Positions 16,101 to 21,313 of a stretch of 22,621 nt of DNA are shown one piece after another. The notes below the pieces were generated by a model. The model did no database searches. It was not told the DNA's origin and worked only from the letters and a program-made list of their open reading frames with translations. Position numbers and translations under genes: made by a program. Every line of letters starts with the position of its first letter. Position 1 is the first letter of the stretch. The stretch spans positions 1-22,621 of the forward strand of contig JBKPFS010000076.1 in assembly GCA_046728935.1 (NCBI GenBank), in the 5' to 3' direction. Origin of the DNA: DATAFO01 sp046728935 (GTDB lineage: Bacteria; Actinomycetota; Thermoleophilia; Solirubrobacterales; 70-9).

Positions 16101-17740
16101 GCTATTCGGCGGCGTCGATGCTCTCCAAGCTCGAGCGAGAGCGCCGGGCCGCGCGCGTTCGGATCGCGGGCGAGGAGCGCTGGATCGCGGCCGAGGACGC
16201 GGGCCTCTATCGCGACGCGCTGGGCGTGCCGCCGCCGGCCGGGCTTCCAGAGTCGTTCGGGGAGGAGGTTCCCGACGCGCTGGTCGCCCTCGTGCGCCGC
16301 TACGCCCGCACGCACGGCCCGTTCCCGACCGCGCAGCTCGCCGGGCGCTACGGAGTCGATCCCCTCTCGGCCCTGCGCGAGCTCGAGCGCTCCGGCGAGC
16401 TCGTCCGGGGCGAGCTGCTCCCGGGCGGTAGCGAGCGCGAGTGGTGCGAGGCGGAGGTGCTCCGCCGCGTGCGCCGGGCGAGCGTCGCCGCGCTGCGCCA
16501 GGAGGCGGAGGCCGTCGACCAGCGCGAGCTGGCGCGGTTCCTACCCGCCTGGCAGAACGTCGACGCCCACCAACCCGCAGGTGCCGGGCCCGACCGCCTA
16601 CGGGAGGCCCTGGTGCCCCTTCAGGGGCTCGCGCTCACGCCCGAGGTGTGGGAGCGCGACGTGCTGCCGCGCAGGCTGGGCGCCTACAGCGCGGCCTGGA
16701 TGGACGAGCTCTCGACCGCCGGCGAGCTGGTCTGGATCGGGGCCGGCGCGCTGGGGCGATCGGGGCGGGTGGCGATCTACTTCCGCGAGGACGTGCGACT
16801 CGCCGGACCTCCCCCCTCGAACGCGAAGCTGGATCGCCCCGAGGGCGAGACCCACGATGCGATTCGCGAGCGGCTCGCCGCCTCGCCCTCGTTCTGGCTC
16901 GACCTGGTCAGCGATCTCGACCAGCCCAGCGAGGAGCTTCACGCAGCCCTCTGGGACCTGGTGTGGGCCGGTGAGGTGACGAACGATGCCTTTGCGCCGC
17001 TTCGCGCCCGCCGCCTCTCCGCGGTCGAGAGGCAGCGGCACCGAGGCCGCCGATTCGCCACCCGGCGCGTCGCGGGGACCCAGGCGGTGCAGGGACGCTG
17101 GTCGCTCACGGAGTCGCTGTTCCGCGAGGCGCCAGCGCAGGGTCCGCGGCTGCGGGCGCTGGCTGAGCTGATGCTCGAGCGCTACGGCGTCGTCACCCGG
17201 GAGACGGTGCTCGCGGAGGGGATCCCCGGGGGCTTCTCCGCCCTCTACGGCGAGCTCTCGAACCTGGAGATGCTGGGCACCGCTCGGCGCGGCTACTTCG
17301 TCGAGGGGCTCGGGGGGGCCCAGTTCGCGCTTCCCGGCGCGATCGAGCGCCTCCGCGGGATGCCACCGGCCGACGGCTCGTTCACGCTGCTCGCGGCGAC
17401 CGACCCCGCGAACCCGTACGGCGCGGCCTTGCCCTGGCCGAAGCGCGCCGACGGGCGCCGCCCGGCTCGCACCGCCGGCGCCTACGTGCTGCTGCGCGAC
17501 GGCGACCCGGTCCTCTACGTCGAGCGAGGGGGCCGCGGGATCGTCCGCCTCGCCGAGCTCGATGACGGGCGACTCGTGGAAGCGATCTCGGCCCTCGCCG
17601 AGGCGGCGCGGGACGGGCTGCTGCCGAAGCTCGGCCTCGAGCGGGTCGACGGTGAACCGGTGATCGGCTCGGGCCTCGAGGAGTCGCTGATCGCGGCCGG
17701 GTTCAGCCGCCAGCCGCGCCGCCTGGTGGCGTCGGCCTGA
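13121..17740 (+). CDS. lhr: Lhr family ATP-dependent 3'-5' DNA helicase
   Basis: 1539 aa from TTG 13121; ATG 13109 and GTG 13145 are alternatives in the same frame. Helicase motifs are clear: APTGSGKT with Lys59, SPLKALSYDIERNL, TTPESLY, DEIH (165-168), SATQRP, IIFVNNRRGAERLA, and the motif V/VI block SSLELGIDMGAVDLVIQVES then QRIGRAGH. A long C-terminal Lhr part follows, with winged-helix and DEAD/H-associated domains; the total length is typical of full Lhr. In mycobacteria Lhr is a 3'-5' translocase that unwinds RNA:DNA hybrids and is linked to DNA damage responses. A low-complexity insert (about residues 345-390) separates motif IV from motif V. The stop overlaps the nei2 ATG by one base, a gene pair known in actinobacteria. 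Confidence 0.95.
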   Translation: MSTLPSTSVKSDPLAAFSPPTRDWFQASFEAPTPAQARGWPAIASGANTLICAPTGSGKTLAAFLWGIDRLAGEPERLGSGVRIVYVSPLKALSYDIERNLRAPLKGIGVDISVGLRTGDTPQRERQAMRRNPPDILITTPESLYLIITSQAREMLTDTEAVIVDEIHAVAQSKRGAHLALTLERLSHLVAMSEDGQRRLGESDARPTDPQRIGLSATQRPLERVAQFLVGPRRECEIVDAGRSKELDLEIVVPVEDMTDPGAGAAASGDGQVLPETSPDRIDPGPIEASVDPATNPRSIWPAIYPELLRLVHEHTSTIIFVNNRRGAERLAKRLNELANEEDSLELPPTEHAGHDHPPSPDAGAQEEGPSRQARESDSGGSGGGGFIEIARAHHGSLAHEERQVVEELLKSGQLPCLVATSSLELGIDMGAVDLVIQVESPKSVTRGLQRIGRAGHGLGEVSKGRIFPKFRADLLECAVVTRRMREGEIEETVIPRNPLDVVAQHLVSMVADQEWEVDEIERVITGAEPFRELGREQLENVLDMLDGRYPSDRFAELRPRLVWDRTGGTVRGRKGARQLAVTNAGTIPDRGLYGVHLPDGRRVGELDEEMVYEARPGQTFLLGATTWRIEEITRDRVIVTPAPGVPGAVPFWRGDGVGRPVELGRGIGAFAREAVSADPAYLAAEYDLDRRAAENLVAYLLEQQSATRVVPSDQTIVVERFRDEIGDWRLCLLSPFGGRVHAAWGLALAARIRDELDLEADAIWSDDGIAVHLPDADEAPSADLVLLEPDEVEDLVVRELGGSALFGARFRENASRSLLIPRAYPGKRTPLWQQRLKAQSLLEVAKDFPRFPVTLETYRECLRDVLDLPALQGLLAELHSRKVSLVEVETATASPFASSLLFDYVATYMYEGDTPNAERRAAALALDRDLLRELLGADELRELIDPEALEDVEASLQHLKAEARAKDRDALQQILRRLGDLTAEECEARTTEGYSAASMLSKLERERRAARVRIAGEERWIAAEDAGLYRDALGVPPPAGLPESFGEEVPDALVALVRRYARTHGPFPTAQLAGRYGVDPLSALRELERSGELVRGELLPGGSEREWCEAEVLRRVRRASVAALRQEAEAVDQRELARFLPAWQNVDAHQPAGAGPDRLREALVPLQGLALTPEVWERDVLPRRLGAYSAAWMDELSTAGELVWIGAGALGRSGRVAIYFREDVRLAGPPPSNAKLDRPEGETHDAIRERLAASPSFWLDLVSDLDQPSEELHAALWDLVWAGEVTNDAFAPLRARRLSAVERQRHRGRRFATRRVAGTQAVQGRWSLTESLFREAPAQGPRLRALAELMLERYGVVTRETVLAEGIPGGFSALYGELSNLEMLGTARRGYFVEGLGGAQFALPGAIERLRGMPPADGSFTLLAATDPANPYGAALPWPKRADGRRPARTAGAYVLLRDGDPVLYVERGGRGIVRLAELDDGRLVEAISALAEAARDGLLPKLGLERVDGEPVIGSGLEESLIAAGFSRQPRRLVASA

Positions 17741-18519
17741 TGGCCGAGGGCGACACGGTCCACCGCAACGCTGCCCGGATCGAGGCCGCCCTCGGCGCCG
17801 GCCCCCTGGTCGAGGCTTTGGCGCCCAACCCCCGGAGCCCGCTGCGGCTTCAATCCGAGCGCCTGGGCTCGCTCACCGGTAGGCGTCTCGTCCGCGCCGA
17901 TGCGCACGGCAAGCATCTCTTCCTCCGCTTCGAGCGCGACCTCACCCTCCACTGTCACCAGGGTGCGCGCGGCAGCTGGCGGGTCTACGAGCGCGGAGCG
18001 CGCGGGCGCCGCCGGCTCGCCGACGCGTGGCTCGCGATGTCGAGCGCGACAGCAACCGTGGCCGAGTTCGGGGGCTCGCGGCTTCGCCTGCTTACCGAGG
18101 CGGAGCTGCGGGCCGATCCGCGCCTCAGGGCGCTCGGCCCGGACGTACTCGAGGCGGCGTTCACCGTCGAGCGGGGCCTGGCGGCGCTCCGGGCCACGGG
18201 CCAGTCCCGCGAGCTCGGCGAGGTGCTCCTCGACCAGAGCGTGATCGCGGGGGTGGGCAACGTGTACAAGGCGGAGGCCTGCTTCGCGGCCCGGATCGAT
18301 CCCTGGCGGCGGCTGGAGGCGCTCCGGGACGACGAGCTGCGGTGCGTGATCGTGGAGGTGGCGAGCCTGATGCGGGCTGGGCTCGAGACCGGGGCCAGGC
18401 CGCACGACGTCTACCGCCGCGCCGGACGGCCGTGCCTGCGCTGCGGTGAGCCGGTGCGCTCGCGGGGCCAGGGGGACGCCAATCGCACGACCTATTGGTG
18501 CGCGCGCTGCCAGACCTGA
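17740..18519 (+). CDS. nei2: Fpg/Nei family DNA glycosylase (Nei2-like), Ala in place of catalytic Pro
   Basis: 259 aa, ATG overlapping the lhr stop (TGATG). The N-terminus is MAEGDTVHRNA where the family has MPEGDT: the Pro whose amine forms the Schiff base is Ala, while the following Glu3 is kept. Other parts look intact: Lys58 in HGKHLFLRF, the H2TH element with GEVLLDQSVIAGVGNVYKAE, and a zinc finger with Cys 232, 235, 254 and 257 ending NRTTYWCARC. Nei2-type enzymes remove oxidised pyrimidines from DNA and cut the abasic site. With Ala at the N-terminus the activity may be altered or slower; human NEIL3 uses Val there. Coupling to lhr suggests a joint DNA repair role. Confidence 0.92.
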   Translation: MAEGDTVHRNAARIEAALGAGPLVEALAPNPRSPLRLQSERLGSLTGRRLVRADAHGKHLFLRFERDLTLHCHQGARGSWRVYERGARGRRRLADAWLAMSSATATVAEFGGSRLRLLTEAELRADPRLRALGPDVLEAAFTVERGLAALRATGQSRELGEVLLDQSVIAGVGNVYKAEACFAARIDPWRRLEALRDDELRCVIVEVASLMRAGLETGARPHDVYRRAGRPCLRCGEPVRSRGQGDANRTTYWCARCQT

Positions 18520-18553
18520 TCGCGGCTGGCCTACGGACTACGCCCGCGCGAGC

Positions 18554-18559
18554 GATAAT
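18554..18559 (+). promoter_or_regulatory. Candidate -10 element (GATAAT) for Crp/Fnr gene
   Basis: GATAAT (5 of 6 matches to TATAAT) lies 10 nt before GTG 18570. The lhr-nei2 operon ends 34 nt upstream, so the regulator probably has its own promoter. Confidence 0.35.
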
Positions 18560-18569
18560 CAAGGGCGAG

Positions 18570-19253
18570 GTGCAGGAGGAAACCACCGAGCTTCTGGCGC
18601 GAGTGCCGCTCTTCTCCGAGCTCTCGGGGGACGAGCTGGAGCGGATCGCCGGCGTCGCGGTGCCGCGCGCGTTCCCGAAGGGGGTGCGCGTGTTCCACGA
18701 GGGAGACACGAGCGACGCCTGCTACATCGTTCGCGAGGGCGACCTGCGCGTGACGCGCGAGCACTCCGACGGTCGGGCGATCGCGCTCGCGACCCTCGGC
18801 CGCGGCGACATCTTCGGCGAGCTCGCGATGCTCGATGGCGGGTCGCGGTCGGCCAGCGTCGAGACGCTCTCGGACTGCGAGCTTCTCGCCCTGCCGGCGA
18901 CCGACGTCCGGCGGGTGATCGCCGCGCACGGGGACATCGCGGCAAAGCTGATCATCGCGCTCACCCGTCGCGTGCGCGAGACCAACGAGCGCGTCGCCCG
19001 GCAGTCGTTCCAGACCGTGCCCAGCCGGGTCGCCGGGGTGCTCAATCAGCTGATCGCCGAGGAGGCGATCCCCGAGGACCGCGAGGGGATCACGGTGCGC
19101 ATGACGCAGGCGGATCTGGCTCAGCTCGCCGGCACCTCGCGCGAGAGCGTGAGTCGCTTCCTGGCGACGCTCGAGCGGGCCGGCGTGGTACGCGTGGGGC
19201 GCGGCCGGGTGACGGTGATCGAGCCGCGCCGGCTTCGCGCCTACATTTTCTAG
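18570..19253 (+). CDS. Crp/Fnr family transcriptional regulator
   Basis: 227 aa from GTG 18570. An in-frame TTG at 18495 would place 25 extra residues inside the nei2 zinc-finger coding region, so GTG 18570 is preferred; it also gives the usual family length. The cyclic-nucleotide-binding domain (about 10-125) shows VFHEGDTSDACYIVREGDL and GRGDIFGELAMLDGGSRSASV, the phosphate-binding cassette with the Arg-Ser pair. A dimer helix follows, then the C-terminal HTH (MTQADLAQLAGTSRESVSRFLATLERAGVV). Members bind cAMP, other ligands or none. It is followed with a 1-nt overlap by pcm, so the two genes are probably co-transcribed. Confidence 0.92.
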   Translation: MQEETTELLARVPLFSELSGDELERIAGVAVPRAFPKGVRVFHEGDTSDACYIVREGDLRVTREHSDGRAIALATLGRGDIFGELAMLDGGSRSASVETLSDCELLALPATDVRRVIAAHGDIAAKLIIALTRRVRETNERVARQSFQTVPSRVAGVLNQLIAEEAIPEDREGITVRMTQADLAQLAGTSRESVSRFLATLERAGVVRVGRGRVTVIEPRRLRAYIF

Positions 19254-19915
19254 TGCGGCGCCCTGGGGGAGGGAGCTTTTCGGAACAGCGGGAGCGGATG
19301 GTGGAGTACCAGCTGCGCCGGCGCGGCATCGCCGACCAGCGTGTGCTGGACGCGATGGGCACCGTGCCCCGGGAGCGCTTCGTCCCCGATGCCCACCGGC
19401 GCCGCGCGTACGCGGACTCCGCGTTGCCGATCGGGCACGACCAGACGATCTCCCAGCCGTGGGTGGTGGCGGCGATCTGCGAGGCGCTGGAGCTCGAGGG
19501 CGACGAGAAGGTGCTCGAGATCGGCACCGGGTCGGGATATTCCGCGTGCGTGCTCACCTCCCTGGCCAGTGAGGTGATTACGATCGAGCGGGTCTCCGAG
19601 CTCGCGCGCGAGGCCCGGGAGCGGTTGGCCGAGCTGGGCATCACCAACGTCGAGGTGATCGTCGGCGACGGCAGTCGGGGGGCTCCGGATCACGCGCCGT
19701 TCGAGGCGATCGCGGTTCATGCAACCGCCCCCGCGCCCCCGCAGAGCCTGCTCGATCAGCTGGCGGTCGGGGGGATTCTCGTCGTCCCCGTCGCGGAGCG
19801 GCGGGCGGACATGCTGACCGCGTTCCGGCGCACCGACGAGGGTTTCGAGCGACGCGTGATCGCCCCCTGCCGGTTCGTGCCGCTGGTCGGCGACGAGGGC
19901 TTCGGCGCCGAATAG
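19253..19915 (+). CDS. pcm: Protein-L-isoaspartate O-methyltransferase
   Basis: 220 aa from GTG 19253, overlapping the regulator stop by one base (TAGTG); ATG 19298 is a later in-frame option. Family landmarks are ERMVEYQLRRRGI, VPRERFVP, HDQTISQPWVVA (substrate/SAM contact), the SAM motif VLEIGTGSGYSACVL and GDGSRGAPDHAPFEAI. Pcm methylates L-isoaspartyl residues of aged proteins and starts their repair to aspartyl. The stop codon lies inside a 7-bp inverted repeat. Confidence 0.94.
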   Translation: MRRPGGGSFSEQRERMVEYQLRRRGIADQRVLDAMGTVPRERFVPDAHRRRAYADSALPIGHDQTISQPWVVAAICEALELEGDEKVLEIGTGSGYSACVLTSLASEVITIERVSELAREARERLAELGITNVEVIVGDGSRGAPDHAPFEAIAVHATAPAPPQSLLDQLAVGGILVVPVAERRADMLTAFRRTDEGFERRVIAPCRFVPLVGDEGFGAE

Positions 19916-19929
19916 GCCGGAAATTCGGC
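19907..19929 (+). terminator. Inverted repeat spanning pcm stop codon
   Basis: Perfect 7-bp arms GCCGAAT (19907-19913) and ATTCGGC (19923-19929) with a 9-nt spacer. It could end or protect the crp-pcm transcript. No T-run follows. Confidence 0.4.
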
Positions 19930-19953
19930 ACGCCGGACGCGGGCGCCTTCGAT

Positions 19954-19959
19954 TAGGCT
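19954..19959 (+). promoter_or_regulatory. Candidate -10 element (TAGGCT) for ASCH gene
   Basis: TAGGCT lies 10 nt before ATG 19970 with no Shine-Dalgarno sequence between; the mRNA leader would be about 4 nt. Confidence 0.4.
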
Positions 19960-19969
19960 GGCACGCGCC

Positions 19970-20374
19970 ATGACCGGCGGGCTCTACGCCCTCAACTTCT
20001 TCTCCCCCGCCTTCGTCGATCAGCTCAAGCGGGGCCGCAAGACGGCCACGATCAGGCTCGGCGACAAGTCGCGCAAATACGAGCGCGGCCAGGTGGTCTG
20101 GGTGACCGTGGGCTACCAGCACAGCCCGAAGGAGAAGATCTTCGCCGCGGTGATCGACGACGTCGAGGTGAAGCGCGTGCGCGACCTCTCGCCCCGCGAC
20201 ATCGAGCACGACAACCCCGAGTTTCGCCGTCTCGACGAGACGATCGGCTTCCTGCGCCAGATCTACGGCCGCGAGGTGGGCGAGGACGACAACGTCACCG
20301 TGATCCGCTTCTCGCGGGTCGTCGAGCCCCCGGGGGCCCAGTTCGGCAACGGCGAGCCGCCCTCCCCCAACTAG
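19970..20374 (+). CDS. ASCH domain-containing protein
   Basis: 134-aa protein with an ASCH fold. The pattern YALNFFSPAFVDQLKRGRKTATIRLGDKSRKY matches the conserved KT-x-R region of the beta-barrel, followed by GQVVWVTVGY, then VIDDVEVKRVRDLSPRDI and DNVTVIRFSRV. ASCH proteins are PUA-like and thought to bind RNA; some, such as YqfB, hydrolyse modified cytidines. The sequence does not settle whether this one is an enzyme. The final 20 residues are Pro/Gly-rich. Its stop codon TAG may serve as the start of the next gene's -10 hexamer. Confidence 0.82.
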   Translation: MTGGLYALNFFSPAFVDQLKRGRKTATIRLGDKSRKYERGQVVWVTVGYQHSPKEKIFAAVIDDVEVKRVRDLSPRDIEHDNPEFRRLDETIGFLRQIYGREVGEDDNVTVIRFSRVVEPPGAQFGNGEPPSPN

Positions 20375-20377
20375 GCC
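20372..20377 (+). promoter_or_regulatory. Candidate -10-like element (TAGGCC) on ASCH stop codon
   Basis: TAGGCC, 6 nt before GTG 20384, uses the ASCH stop codon as its first three bases. The last base departs from the TAnnnT pattern, so this is weaker than the others. Confidence 0.25.
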
Positions 20378-20383
20378 CCACTA

Positions 20384-20856
20384 GTGGTCGAGTACAGGTT
20401 CCTCACCACTGGCTCCTGGACGCCGATCGCGAGCGGGTCTGGGAGGCGATCTACGACTCCGAGCGCTGGCCCTCGTGGTGGCGAGGGGTCGAGCGCGCGG
20501 AGAAGCTCGCCGAGGGCGACGAGAACGGGGTCGGGCAGCTGGGGTCATACGTGTGGCGCAGCCGGATTCCGTACGGGGTCGCCTTCGACGTCCGGACCAC
20601 CCAGGTCGAGCGGCCGCGGCTGCTCGAGGGCGAGGCGACGGGGGGCCTCGAGGGCATCGGGCGCTGGCGGCTGTTCGAGCAGGACAGCGTCACCGCGGTG
20701 CTTTACGAGTGGAACGTGCGGACCACCAGGCGCTGGATGAACCTGATCGCGCCGCTGGCGCGCCCGGCGTTCGAGTGGAATCACGACTGGGTGATGCGAA
20801 ACGGCGGCGAGGGCCTCGCGCTGCTGCTCCGCGCCAAGCTCCTGGCCGCGGACTGA
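20384..20856 (+). pseudogene. SRPBCC/polyketide cyclase-like gene with -1 frameshift
   Basis: From GTG 20384 the frame reads VVEYRFLT and then loses sense. From the Cys-His-rich point at 20407 another frame continues as HWLLDADRERVWEAIYDSE, then RWPSWWRGVERAEKL and on to a stop at 20856. Together they give a normal SRPBCC (START-like) protein of about 157 aa. One missing base near 20405-20407, probably one C of CCC, accounts for the break. The second frame has no usable start codon upstream of the break. It may be a sequencing error, since the rest of the gene is well preserved, or a recent mutation. SRPBCC proteins bind hydrophobic ligands; the ligand is unknown. Confidence 0.75.
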
Positions 20857-20879
20857 TCTAAGCGTCTTCGACTTAGATC
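20855..20879. repeat. Perfect 8-bp inverted repeat between SRPBCC stop and groES promoter
   Basis: GATCTAAG (20855-20862) and CTTAGATC (20872-20879) are separated by 9 nt. It overlaps the SRPBCC stop codon and ends one base before the groESL -35. It could be a terminator or an operator for the heat-shock promoter. Confidence 0.55.
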
Positions 20880-20907
20880 TTGACTTCTGGGCCAGCTTGG
20901 CTAAACT
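20880..20907 (+). promoter_or_regulatory. groESL sigma-A-type promoter
   Basis: -35 TTGACT (20880-20885), 16-nt spacer, -10 TAAACT (20902-20907). This is the only promoter in the window with a recognisable -35. Predicted transcription start is near 20914, just before the CIRCE element. Confidence 0.75.
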
Positions 20908-20919
20908 CAGGCGGGCGCT

Positions 20920-20946
20920 TTGGCACTCGACCATATAGAGTGCCAA
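20920..20946 (+). promoter_or_regulatory. CIRCE operator (HrcA binding site)
   Basis: TTGGCACTC - 9 nt - GAGTGCCAA, a perfect inverted repeat. It matches the CIRCE consensus (TTAGCACTC-N9-GAGTGCTAA) except for one symmetrical change, A to G in the left arm and T to C in the right. It lies just downstream of the -10, so HrcA would block groESL transcription until heat shock. Confidence 0.93.
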
Positions 20947-20977
20947 GGGGAAAAACTTGCATCCAAAGCTAGGTAAC

Positions 20978-20983
20978 GGAGGT
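20978..20983 (+). promoter_or_regulatory. groES Shine-Dalgarno (GGAGGT)
   Basis: GGAGGT lies 8 nt before ATG 20992. It is one of only two strong Shine-Dalgarno sites in the window. Confidence 0.85.
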
Positions 20984-20991
20984 AGCAACCG

Positions 20992-21282
20992 ATGAAGTTG
21001 AAGCCCCTTGGCGACCGGCTGATCGTTCAGGCGATCGAGGAGGAGGAGACGACCGCGAGCGGCATCGTCCTCCCGGATACGGCCAAGGAGAAGCCACAGA
21101 AGGGCAAGGTGCTGGCCGTTGGCGAGGGCGCCTGGGACGAGGACGGCGAGAAGCGGATTCCGCTCGACGTCACCGAGGGCGACGAGGTCCTCTACTCCAA
21201 GTACGGCGGCACCGAGGTGACGGTCGACGGCGAGGACCTGCTCGTTTTGCGCGAGTCGGACGTGCTCGCCAAGGTCGTCTGA
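20992..21282 (+). CDS. groES: Co-chaperonin GroES (Cpn10)
   Basis: 96-aa GroES, normal length. KPLGDRLIVQAIEEEETTASGIVLPDTAKEKP includes the mobile loop region that docks on GroEL, followed by GKVLAVGEG and VLYSKYGGTEV. It forms the seven-membered lid of the folding chamber. It is transcribed from the CIRCE-controlled promoter and followed after 31 nt by groEL. Confidence 0.97.
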   Translation: MKLKPLGDRLIVQAIEEEETTASGIVLPDTAKEKPQKGKVLAVGEGAWDEDGEKRIPLDVTEGDEVLYSKYGGTEVTVDGEDLLVLRESDVLAKVV

Positions 21283-21296
21283 CAGCTGACTTAGAC

Positions 21297-21303
21297 AAGG
21301 AGG
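21297..21303 (+). promoter_or_regulatory. groEL Shine-Dalgarno (AAGGAGG)
   Basis: AAGGAGG lies 10 nt before ATG 21314 in the groES-groEL gap. Confidence 0.85.
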
Positions 21304-21313
21304 AACTGAAGAC

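Noticed and set aside
14390..16315. 641-codon minus-strand open frame inside lhr
   Set aside because: Same GC-driven shadow effect; no recognisable motifs.
20326..20337. 12-bp palindrome GCCCCCGGGGGC inside the ASCH gene
   Set aside because: Lies within coding sequence of very high GC, with no loop or T-run; probably chance.
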